Of a DNA stretch of 64,000 nucleotides, positions 34,071 through 43,329 are shown one piece after another. Position numbers and translations under genes: made by a program. The first letter of the stretch is position 1. Each line of letters starts with the position of its first letter. Source of the DNA: Eutreptiella sp. 'Long Island Sound 2002' (lineage: Eukaryota; Euglenozoa; Euglenophyceae; Eutreptiales; Eutreptiaceae). The notes under the pieces were generated by a model. That model did no database searches and had not been told where the DNA came from. It saw nothing but the letters and a program-made list of their open reading frames with translations. Where the stretch lies: contig OZ038382.1 of the NCBI GenBank assembly GCA_964036045.1, positions 78,343,918-78,407,917 of the forward strand. The letters are read 5' to 3'.

Positions 34071-35485
34071 CTAGAGCAAGGCTTGCTCATGGCTCCTGAC
34101 TTGCCGGGTCGCCAGATTAAGCTCCTTGCCTAAGAATGATGCCACGGGCACTGGATCCAACACGCTCTTAGGACTTATGAGGAACCCGGCCTCGATCAGT
34201 GCGCGCACAGCCGAACGCCCCGCTTCCCTCAGCACCTCCCTATCAGTGAAGACGAGCAAAAAGTCATCAAGATAGTGCACAAGGAGTATCTCAGGGGGCA
34301 GTACCCCCCGCAGGACGCGGGCCAGACCCGTTTGGCACAAGTATGGGCTGTATTTCCAGCCGAACGGCAGACGCGACAGCGTCACAGGCGGGGCCCCGGG
34401 GGCGGGTCGGAAGCGAAAAATCCGCCGCGCCTTTGGTGGCAAGCAAAAACTCCAGAACGCGTTTTTGAGGTCTATGTGTACCCCGTAGAGGTCCACGTCA
34501 GGCGGGAAAGCAGACAAGGATCTGGCCAAGTCCTCCCAGGAATCCAGCCTAAAAGTGGGGGGCTTGGCTCCATCACTCTTGTTGATCTTGACGCAACTCA
34601 AGATCAGGGAAACCTTTTCGGAGGACTTGGGGATGACGAAGGGGTAACACGTTGGGGGGGGGGGGGGGGGTCGGCGGTCTCCTCGTAAACCCCCGCCCCC
34701 CTCAACGCCTGCACTATCCTTTGGACATGCTGGGAAACCCAGCGGGACGCACCACGGACTACCCTTTCCCCATCCTGCCATTCACGTTCTACATCGAAAT
34801 CCCGGAGTCTCCCACGGTAGAAAGGGGGGATCACAGCATCCCACAAATCCGCTGGGAACTGGTGGGCGCCGATCGGCCCCAGGCCTTTATCTAAAATGGC
34901 ATCCTCCACCCCCCCCACCACCCTGGGAACCGGGGAGGTGTTGACGTGGAGGCACGCCTCCCAAGACTCCGGCTGGAGTTTGCGCAATGCCCCCAAAAGC
35001 GCGGGCAGGGCTCCCCTCAAGCGGAAACCTTCCGCTCTATCAAAGACCCTATTCAGCCACAAGTCCACCCTTTTCACCACCATCCACAAGCTACAACCCT
35101 CCCGCTCTGCAATCCAATGGAAATGCGGGGTTAGCGCTTGCATGAACTCGAGGAAAAGGGGGGGTTGCTCCCGCACCCTCCGGCCCCTGTCCGGACCCTT
35201 ACACAGAGGGGGAGGCCGACGCCACTCGGACCGCCCGCCTCTTAGCCTTGGTCTCGAGGCGCTCAGCTGCAGCCACGAAGGCACTCGCCACCGGGCTTTT
35301 CGCCGTCTGCGTCTGGACATGCCCGCCTGTCCCGAGCTTGGTGCGCTTGGGGACCGGCAAACCGACCTACTGGGCCAATCGAGGTCTCCCAGTTTGACGG
35401 CGCGCGGCGGTTCCGGGTCGCAGGGTCTGCGTACCACCCACGACCACCTGAGCGCGACGCGGCCCCGCGTATGAGCGGTGGACAC
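34071..35485 (-). CDS. DIRS reverse transcriptase (frame slips at a G-run)
   Basis: The 5' part (35485 to about 34670) is in one frame. It includes FLEFMQALTPHFHWIAEREG and helices up to QRIVQALRGAGVYEE. At the 15+ base G-run (34655-34671, C-run in sense) the frame changes, and the conserved RT palm follows: FVIPKSSEKVSLIL, GVHIDLKNAFWSF (first catalytic Asp), SRLPFGWKYSPYLCQ and LVHYLDDFLLV (catalytic YLDD). Homopolymer error or a real indel could explain the slip. A TAG at 34071-34073 separates it from RNase H in the same frame. Confidence 0.85.
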
Positions 35486-37112
35486 GGCCCACCATTACAG
35501 CTTTCGGGTCCGCTCCGGCCCCCTCTCTGACAGGCCCAGCGGCCGTCTTGGAGAACCACGACTTACGCTCGCGCCCAATGAACTTGGCAGCTCCGGTCTG
35601 TCCACGCCCGGGGGAATCCCTGGTGCTTCCGACTGCGAAGGTGCCATCTGGTTCGCTTTCGGAACTCCCGCTGTCGTCGTCGGTGTCCACGTCGGAATCG
35701 ACATTGATGGGTCCGTCTGCCGTCTCCGGCCCCCGCCCCCCCCCCCCCCCCCCCACAGCAGCCGGAGGACCCGCCAACGTGCACAGCTGACCCGCGTCTT
35801 CCCGAGACACGGCGCCGCGCTCAGAGGCAGGGACCGATGGCTGAAGTGGAAGGGGAGTAGGAGCCGCATCAGGCTCCGTGCCCATCGCAGCAGGGTCATT
35901 CCCGGCGGACTCCTCCAGCTCTTCCGCGGTACCGTCTCCCTCGTCCCCGTTCCCGACTGCGTTGCTCTCGGCGGTCCTCGGCTCCTCACCCCTTGGTCGC
36001 CTTGGCTTGCGCTTGGTGGGGGTGCTGAGAGCGCCCGCGATGTTGGGGAACATAGGCGATCCCCACAGGGCAAGGACGCCCACACGCTCCGGAATCATCA
36101 AAGGCCCTCTGTCGCGAGACCATGCAGGCAGGATAGTAGGGGCGACGACCCCTGGGTCGGACCACTTGGTGGCGTACTGCATCGCCACGGCCGTGCTCTG
36201 CCACCTCCCCCACCATTTGTAGTAGGTGAGGTCGGGTTTGCGGGCCCAGGACGCTGCGGCCCCGCCTCTGCGTAGCGCATGCCACCTGGCGTGGGCGTAC
36301 ACTGTGCCCGCCAAGGTCTCGGCCATGCATGCTTCCAGGCCCGCCTCTCCCAATTACCAGACCAGCATGTCTGACGACCGGCCCAATGAGACCATGTGGC
36401 GATGAAGCCACGCACGGACCCCGTCCGCGTACCGGCAGAGCGGTCGGGTGGTGTACCCCTCGTCCCCTGTTTTGGAATTCCAAAACTGGACAAAGCCCGC
36501 CATAGCCAGGTCACACACTCTGATGCCGGCGGTCTCGCCCACGCGTAAGAAGCACACCCAGCTAAGGATCGCCAAAGCGCCAAACACGGTCCCGTATCGT
36601 GAGTTTTTGGCCCTCTCGACCAGGTGGACCATGCCTGCTGGAGACAGATAGGGCTGAAAGCCCGACGATGCGGCTCCCGCTGCGATCCTCTTGTGCAGGG
36701 GCGTGACTGCTGGTGGCAGCCATTGGAGGTCTTCCACGGCTCGGATCGCGGAGATAATACCCCGCAGGGCTGACGCTGTGGCTCCCGCCTGTGCCCGCTC
36801 CGCCAGGAGACCTGCCAGTGCCGCGGCTGGATCAGGCGGGCCCGTGCGCTCCGCGTAAGCGGCCAATGCTCGAAGCCGCGACGCATACTGCGACCGGGTC
36901 CTCGGTCTCCGCGATTGCACTGCGCTTTCTTCTGGGGAACATGGGCCGTCTACCCGCGCTGCTGTCTCCCACCTGCGGGCGATTGCCCGCAGCTCTGCCG
37001 CGGTGCCTGTGATGCCAGAGCCCGGGGCGGCTCGTTCGGGCTCCAGCTGATCCTGACCAGTGCGGGCACCTAAAGTGCCAGTGCCGCTCGTCGGGGGAAC
37101 CCCGCTGCGCAC
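35367..37112 (-). CDS. DIRS tyrosine recombinase with acidic tail
   Basis: The N-terminal SAM-like domain includes SQYASRLRALAAYAERTG and the first active-site Arg sits in LSWVCFLRVGETAGI. A TAA at 36354-36356 interrupts the frame. Beyond it, in the same frame, come HARWHALRRGGAAASW (HxLRR, second box) and WGRWQSTAVAMQYATKW with the Tyr expected to attack DNA. A long acidic, Ser-rich tail (INVDSDVDTDDDSGSSESE) follows. It would integrate the circular cDNA by strand exchange. The recombinase lies 5' of the RT, the reverse of the order I associate with DIRS-1 and Ngaro. Confidence 0.8.
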
Positions 37113-37683
37113 ACCTCTGGCACCCTCCGCTCGGTGGTGACTCCACGGGGATCCATTCCCCTTGCCGTGATTGCCACTGCAGCACTCCGCCCACTTCTCT
37201 GAACTTCACACTCCGCCATGTGAATGCCAACCCCAGCGCCCTCCATGCCTCTTCCAACGTAGCGTACTGGTTGGACTCGGAGTTGGACTTCCCCAGGGAG
37301 CCGGCATATCGGCGGGCATAAGCCGCCTGGGACTCAGAGACACAGTCCCAGACCCGCCACGCCAGCTGCTCCCCCGGATCGACCGCGGCCTCCGTTGACT
37401 GGCCGCCGAACTCGCTCGGGCGGGGGATCTCCCCCACCTCACCGGCCCTAAGCCGTACGTACGCCTTGATGTTCGAGAGCATCAGCCGCATCCATTGCGC
37501 CAATTGGGGCTTCTCGAGGGCTCGGTTGATCTCCGGCACGCTCAGCGGGGGCAAGCGTGGTCCCTCCTTCACTGCCACTCGGGCGAGTTGCTCTCTGAGG
37601 TCTTGAATCTCCTTGGCCTGGGCAGCCAGTCGCTCCTCTGCTGACATCTGCTGGGCCTGATCGGGCTGCTCAACCCCGTCCAT
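36832..37683 (-). CDS. DIRS gag-like ORF
   Basis: Begins MDGVEQPDQAQQMSAEE with a coiled coil (LAAQAKEIQDLREQLARV). A helical region with Trp follows, then a Cys/His cluster (CQRCAQRG, then HWHFRCP) like a single zinc knuckle or finger. After that, at about 37080, the frame overlaps the recombinase ORF and probably ceases to be functional. First ORF of the element, 5' next to the right terminal repeat, so most likely the structural nucleocapsid protein. Confidence 0.7.
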   Translation of the reverse strand: MDGVEQPDQAQQMSAEERLAAQAKEIQDLREQLARVAVKEGPRLPPLSVPEINRALEKPQLAQWMRLMLSNIKAYVRLRAGEVGEIPRPSEFGGQSTEAAVDPGEQLAWRVWDCVSESQAAYARRYAGSLGKSNSESNQYATLEEAWRALGLAFTWRSVKFREVGGVLQWQSRQGEWIPVESPPSGGCQRCAQRGSPDERHWHFRCPHWSGSAGARTSRPGLWHHRHRGRAAGNRPQVGDSSAGRRPMFPRRKRSAIAETEDPVAVCVAASSIGRLRGAHGPA

Positions 37684-37768
37684 GGGTTAACAAAAACAAA
37701 GACAGAAAAACTGCCTAAACATTGGAGACGCAAACAAAAGTTGAGACGAGGCACAACTAGTGGTTTAC

Positions 37769-37942
37769 TTTCAGGATGGGTCCACAATGTCGAACTTCTA
37801 TGGTGCAACGCCTAAAAAGTAGGGGTACTTAGGCTTTCCACTTGTGAACTTACTGGTGATATCCTCTTGAGGATACCTGAAAGTACCCCTACTTCGGAGG
37901 CGTTGCACGATAGAAGTTCGACATTGTGGACCCATCCTGAAA
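37769..37942. repeat. Large hairpin beside the DIRS right terminus
   Basis: The segment 37769-37812 (starting tttcaggatgggtccacaat) is repeated inverted at 37899-37942. An inner inverted pair, agtaggggtactt / aagtacccctact, lies between them. It sits between the gag start and the right terminal repeat, where it could be an internal complementary region used in cDNA circularisation or a transcript structure. Confidence 0.85.
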
Positions 37943-37944
37943 TC

Positions 37945-38160
37945 AAAGTATACCACCATCCTATTTTGAGGTCACTTAGTCCGAATTCGTGGGTACCACG
38001 TCACAGTTTGGGCGTATCTTAATGAGTTTTGCAGATTCCTACCGAGTGCGTTTTTCAACGTAAAATGGTCATTTTCTCAAAAAATACGGTAAAATTGCGT
38101 GAAACCACCATGATATTCGGACTTGGCGACCTCAAAATAAGGTATGGGGTTACCCAACTT
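37945..38160. repeat. DIRS right inverted terminal repeat
   Basis: Reverse-complement partner of 32443-32659. The outer edge is at ggttacccaactt. Confidence 0.9.
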
Positions 38161-38290
38161 GAAAGTTTTAGGCTGGGTTACCCTATGACCACAAGGGGGT
38201 CAAAACGCCCCCTTGCAGCCTGTTCCTAAAACATCCTCGTTCTGGGGCGGGGTCATTCCTAGGGTAAAATTCTGAACAAAGGTGACATTA

Positions 38291-38492
38291 CCCCCTATTT
38301 TGGGGTCAAAGAACACGAATTTCATGGTGGTTTCGCCCAATTTTGCACCAAAACCTCCCTAGGACCCCCCCAAAAAAACTTGTTAAGATCCCCGGAAAAA
38401 CTCGGTAGGATCGCCCCCCCCCCCCCCCTCATCGGTGAATTCGGACATCACCACGCGATCGGGGGACCTCAAAATAGGGGGGTGGTATACTT
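38291..38492. repeat. Third, diverged copy of the DIRS terminal repeat
   Basis: In the orientation of the left repeat it retains ccctattttggggtc, tttcatggtggtttc, acttgttaagat, ctcggtaggat, aattcggacatc and aaaataggggggtggtatac, with an inserted C-run. It indicates another family member or a nested insertion just outside the main element. Confidence 0.75.
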
Positions 38493-38639
38493 GCCTTCGA
38501 GAGGGGTGGGGGTGGCCGGAACACTCTCCTTGATCCCCAAAAGTGCACCTTCAACTTGGGTGTTGGGGGGTGGGGGGGATCAGGAGGACCACAAGTGGCC
38601 CCAGTGGCTACATGCGTGCATTTGTTGTTTTTAGTAAAA

Positions 38640-38950
38640 TTGGAAAAAAAAAATGTGGTAACTTGTGTACAAAAAAATTGTCATGTCGTGTATTTTTTGG
38701 GGGGGCTAATTTGTGTACAAAAAAAATCGTCAAATCGTGTAATTTCATTTTTTTTGCAGTAAGTTGTGTACAAAAAAATTGTCAAGTCGTGTAATTTTAC
38801 TTTTGTTTCGGTAAACATGTGTACAAAAAAATCGTCAAGTCATGTAATTTTATTTTTTTGCGGTAATGCGTGTAACGGGTTTACATGACTTACCGAAAAA
38901 AAAATACACAATGTGAGAATTCTTTTGTTACACGCATTTACCGCAAAAAA
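38640..38950. repeat. AT-rich tandem repeat right of the DIRS element
   Basis: Five or so units of about 50 bp: ttgtgtacaaaaaaat, then cgtcaagtcgtgtaatttt, a T-run and gcggtaa. The last two units are inverted (taccgcaaaaa). The same unit occurs at 32050-32215. Confidence 0.8.
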
Positions 38951-39299
38951 AAAATACACGAATTGCAACATGCACATGAATGCCCGCGGGGTGGGGGGCA
39001 CTCCACACAGTGCGCACAGGGCAACAGCGAACGCAGTGCGTGCATTGGGGAGCATCCGAGCCGCCGCATCTGCAGTGCAGGTGCCGTCCTGAAACGTAGC
39101 GGCAGAGACGTTGGGGTGCCTCTGGGTCATTTCTCGAAAAATAAATGAAATTTTTGGCAATCCACCCAGCGCTTCTTGCTGGAAGGTTTGAGCGTTCCTG
39201 GCCCTCAGTGATGGCTTGCAGCATCTTTATCCAACACACACAGAATGCCCCCAGTCCTCCGAAAAAAAGACTTTCAAGCCCACTCAATGCATCACCCAC

Positions 39300-39455
39300 C
39301 TGGATCTTCTCGCGCTTCTGCACTTGGTGCACACGCCGCCTCGACCCCTCCAGCGCCTTATTCATGGCATCGAACTTGCGGAAGATGGCATCACCGAGCC
39401 TCACCATGACAGGGTCCGGCATCTCCGCAATGTCCCTCCGTATCAACTGCATGTC
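39300..39455 (-). CDS. PH-domain gene, internal exon
   Basis: The acceptor cctttcaacag ends at 39456 and the donor CAG/gtgggt starts at 39299. It codes 52 codons: DMQLIRRDIAEMPDPVMV, then RKFDAMNKALEGSRRRVHQ and QKREKIQ. It is a charged helix. If the upstream exon ending at 39559 is joined directly, phase demands a start at 39435, after ttgatacggag. I could not decide between the two. Confidence 0.6.
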
Positions 39456-39558
39456 CTGTTGAAAGGGGGAGGGAGAGGCTTGCGGGCTCGGATTGTGGTC
39501 AAAAGTTTCGGGCACAAGGGGAAATGGCACAATTGTCACAAAGGGCAACCCATCTTAC

Positions 39559-39770
39559 CTCTTGCCTCGTTTGTAACAGCCCAACTTGCGAACAATTGGT
39601 TCATCCTGTTCCTTGCTCTTCAGCAAAACATCCACCTCCAAAGGGGTGGACTCCACGAACCACAAGGTGAGCGCTGGGGTCAACTGCCTGTCTTCCATGC
39701 TCAACCACCTCCGATCCACAAAGGTGAGGAGGCGGGGGTGGAATCCTTCCATAGGATGGTAGCAAGGAGG
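39559..39770 (-). CDS. PH-domain gene, internal exon (start uncertain)
   Basis: The donor AAGAG/gtaaga at 39558 is near consensus. Coding sense is clear upstream of it: FHPRLLTFVDRRWLSMEDR, then LWFVESTPLEVDVLLKSKE and IVRKLGCYKRGKR. This reads like a beta-rich small domain followed by a basic end. The acceptor may be after ctatggaag near 39768 (one-base phase). Phase with the exon ending at 40532 is not reconciled. Confidence 0.5.
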
Positions 39771-40531
39771 TAGGTTGGGGCGCCCGGCTCCAAAGCCTCT
39801 GCGCACTGCTAACATGCCCGTTGCTCCTAGACTGGCCCCTGTTGGCAAAATGGGACGCCAGGACGCTACACGCCAGCAAAATAAGTTGGGCCCCCACTGC
39901 CCACACCCCCCTCCCGCTTGCCCCCCAATCCATCCATTGTTGCAACCCCCCCCCCCCCCTTCCGGGGGCCTCTGGGTGTGGCTCCCTATCCACAACAGGG
40001 CATGACGAACCTGCACTCCAGACCCACCTTCCGTTGGAGGACACAGCCACAGGGTCCTCCCCTGCACACAGCACTGAATACAGTGTGCACCATTTGGCTC
40101 TGTGGCTTGGCCACTCCCCCATCCTCCATCCTTTTTCAGCCTAATTGAATACTACTTACCCTCCCCACTGTAGACAGTGTGTCTCACCTTCAAGTTCCCG
40201 ACATGACAATCCGCCATGGACATCTGTGATATTGCCAGAGCCTGGGCCCAGCGTTGTGATTCGCAATTTTTCTCACCTCTTAATCCCTCGTGGACCCCCT
40301 TGCACCCGCTTCGTGCTGCACGCGTACCCCCCCCACTGCTCTTCTCGTGCTGCGCTCATGGATGGTGCCGGGGCCGACTCAGCGTTCGCACAGTCCATTG
40401 GGAACCTTCCACGAGACCTCCCACCTCCTCAACCAGAAACCTCCATCAGCAGCCTGCCCCCCCTCTCATCCCCCGGGTGCAGGGGACCCCCCAACCAGGA
40501 GAGTGAAAAGCCCCGGACCCAAGAGCCAGAC

Positions 40532-40962
40532 CTTCGTGCTGAGCCCTGTCTTTTGGATCCGGTCTAGCAACGTCGCCTCGTCCTCGTCCTCTGGCATTGG
40601 GTTCTGCTCCAACTCCCAGTCATCAGTCTCGCCGATGTTGCTCTTCGTGCGGGAGTGCGTGGACTGTGCGGACAAGCGAGCGGCAGCCCCGGCCCCAGAC
40701 CCAGGCCACATAAACATGGGCAAGATCAGCTCCGGCCGTGCAATGGTCTTCTTGGCGACTTTTCGGAACTTTTGGATCGGCGTGAGCTGAGAGCGCGAGT
40801 GGTCGTCGCTGTCGTCGCTGTCAATGACGACGCTCATGCTGTGGGCCAACGAGGCGGCGCTCTTCGGCCGGGACTCCCTAAAGTCAGATGCAGACGGCCC
40901 AGAGCCACGACCCAACTTCAGCACAAACGAGAGGGACTGCGCCACGGCATCATAGCGTTGAG
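40532..40962 (-). CDS. PH-domain gene, internal exon
   Basis: The acceptor gctgagcag ends at 40963 (an alternative AG ends at 40937) and the donor AAG/gtctgg starts at 40531. It codes about 143 residues: QRYDAVAQSLSFVLKLG, a Ser-rich stretch, an acidic run (VIDSDDSDDHS) and a helix (IQKFRKVAKKTIARPELILPMF). An acidic C-terminal segment follows (WELEQNPMPEDEDEATLLDRI). No family was recognised. Confidence 0.6.
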
Positions 40963-42085
40963 CTGCTCAGCCCCGTTGCAGCATCATGCTTTTGCTGCAG
41001 CGTCATCTCTGAGGCGCGTTCCATGCCCGTTACCAGTCCCCCTGGATGTGCGTGAAGGCTGGCCCGGTGTGCTCACACACCCCTGGGCCCCTGGGGTGTC
41101 TCCATGCAGTTTCACTGTTTATCTGTCCAGCAGAAGTCACGGGCAAAACCAAACCCTCTGGCGTCTGGTACGGAAAGCCTCGCAGTGGAGGACAACCGAC
41201 GGCCGAATGGGAGAGTGACTGAGAATTGGGGGCACTACGACGGCCTTTTAAGATCGGTCTTCAACAGAACGAAAGCCACCGACAGCACCATGTCCTTAGA
41301 GATCGCCCTCCGTTGGATCCGCCTCATTGACAGCCGTTGGGTTAATGAGCGATAACAATAAAGACGGCCCGCACGGCCTCTCACACGCTCACTCATTGGA
41401 AATACCAGAGCAGGACGACGAGTCATCACGGCCATACCCCGACTACCGACATCGACATCGACATCCATTCGTTCAGCCCCCGTTGTCTCAAATGCTCCTC
41501 AACAGCATGCTTTTTTCTTCATCTTAACCAGCCCAAATTCGTCCCACATACAGCACGGCCCCTCAATTTCAAGACTGTCTAACGGAAGCCCCCTCGTGTC
41601 ATCCCTACCTCATGATCAGTATCGAGGTCCAGAGAATAAAGGTGCGTTCTCACCATCAGCTGCCAATCTTCTCAGATGTTGACATACGGCACAGAGGCTT
41701 CATCAGGCCATCGGATGCACATTAAAATTGCTGGGCTCAAAATTTGGCCGTTTTTGTTTCCAAAAACACAGGTCCCACAGACAGGGGGTTCAAATTCCTG
41801 TGACGATACGTTCTGCACAACAAAAAATTGGCAGTTCCAAAACTAATGGTAACACCGGGTTGTCGTGCTGAGTCATAATGCGACGATGGCCGTCACCTTC
41901 CGCCATCCCACCGGGAATTTCTCCCAGTACGGCGCCATAAGCGCGGCGCAGCCGCCCACACGAATTGCCATTTCTGGTCCGCGTTGTTCCAACCTGGTCA
42001 TGGCTTGGCCCAATGGCGCCGTTACGCGCCGTCATCGGGCTGAGACGAAGCCGTGCTCGCGCAATGGGAGGGGGTATGCGCACAC

Positions 42086-42246
42086 CTCGACGCGCGTGCT
42101 GACACGCGCGGTGACAGCGCAGCCTCATCACTGGACTCTGTTTCGATTGGAGACAGTACTTGAGGTATCAAGGACTTGGCAGTCCCTGGCCGTGACGAGG
42201 AGGTGGACTGGCGTGCGGCGGAGGTGGGCCGTGAGTTTGGGGCGCT
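42086..42246 (-). CDS. Possible exon of the PH-domain gene
   Basis: A good acceptor (gggagtcttcccag) and donor (TCGAG/gtgtgc) bracket a Ser/Arg-rich open segment (SAPNSRPTSAARQSTSSSRP, then ESSDEAALSPRVSARAS). Its two-base overhang does not match the exon at 40962, so another exon between them is needed, or this is not an exon. Confidence 0.33.
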
Positions 42247-42439
42247 CTGGGAAGACTCCCGGGAGAATTTGGCCCGCATGGTCCCGAGAGGCATCGCGTG
42301 CGCAGGCGCACTCACATGCAGACATGAAACAAGACACGCTCAGCGATGGCCATGTCGCACGTACATCGGCACATCGACGCCCACAAGATTTAAGGTGGCA
42401 GAAACTGCGGAACGAACGCCACGCAACAAAGCACTAGCT

Positions 42440-42560
42440 GCGGGACTACCCCCCCCCCCTTGTCTAAGCTACGCAAAAGTACGGAATTAATACGGTCCCT
42501 ACGCCCACTGTAGCTTAGACAAGGCCGTCGCTTAGCCAAGGGGGGGGGAGGGTACGGTGC
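42440..42560. repeat. Foldback (inverted-repeat) sequence
   Basis: ttgtctaagctac (42460-42472) pairs with gtagcttagacaa (42510-42522). A C-run on the left and a G-run on the right extend the symmetry to about 120 bp. Probably a miniature inverted-repeat remnant. Confidence 0.65.
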
Positions 42561-43282
42561 ATTGAAGCAGTCACCTGCGTAGATGGACTGTCACCCACTG
42601 GTTATTGTTTTTTGGTCCAAACCAAGATGGGCTGGCGTATCCTGCTTACCATATGGCACTGGAGACAACCTCTTGGAATCAAAGTTCAGGGCTGTCAAGT
42701 CCTACGATGATCCCACAAATGACTGTGGTAGCGCATCTGACACGCAGTGAGGATTAGCAGGGTCTGAAACCATGGGTTATCTGACTGTCACCCACTGGTT
42801 ACAAGCGGGGCAACGGATGCCAATATGGGATCCTTGTGCCTGCCATCCCTGTAGCACGCTGCAGCGGCGGATAGATGTAGTGCACTCCAGTACTGGAGGG
42901 GACTTGGCAGGTCGCTGAGTTCGAACAAGGTACAAACTTTCCTGATCCGAGGTGGCTTGACCTCTGAGCTGCCTGCTCTAGTGGAGGGGTTGGGTGGCCT
43001 CTCTCCCACGACCCTTCTCAAGACCTCCATCTGGCATTCAGTGGGGCAGGCCGAGAAAGAGACAACTCCTGCCATGCCATCCACCCCCGCAGCCCATGCA
43101 CCGCTTTGCGCTCAGGCTGCAGGGCACAAATCCTCACCGAGGACTGCCTGGCCGATGGCACAGGCAGAGCCCTTTAGCGGCCCACATATAAGTGGCTGTA
43201 GTCAGAGCAGCTGATACCCTGCAGAGCTGCAGGATCCTGATTGAACGTTGCTGCAGGCAGAGGGACTTGGGCAAGCCTGTTG

Positions 43283-43294
43283 CAACACACTGTG

Positions 43295-43325
<31 letters not shown>
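43283..43325. repeat. (CA)n microsatellite
   Basis: About 20 uninterrupted CA units followed by a ccctgcaccctgcacctg repeat. Confidence 0.95.
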
Positions 43326-43326
<1 letters not shown>

Positions 43327-43329
43327 GCA

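Larger units (their letters stand above)
32443..38160 (-). mobile_element. DIRS-like tyrosine-recombinase retrotransposon
   Basis: It is bounded by long inverted repeats (32443-32659 and 37945-38160), the terminal structure of the DIRS-1 group. In minus-strand order it encodes a gag-like ORF (37683-36832), a tyrosine recombinase ORF (37112-35367), a reverse transcriptase ORF (35485-34071), RNase H (34070-33249) and a basic ORF (33170-32559). Single in-frame stops interrupt the recombinase (36354-36356) and the RT/RNase H border (34071-34073). The RT frame slips at a G-run near 34655-34671. The copy is therefore probably recently dead, or the assembly has homopolymer errors. It sits in an intron in the same orientation as the host gene. 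Confidence 0.9.

Noticed and set aside
38928-39299. Read-through of the 39300 exon into the following open stretch
   Set aside because: The CAG/gtgggt donor is near consensus. The open sequence beyond it runs into the AT-rich repeat and has no recognisable domain, though it cannot be fully excluded.
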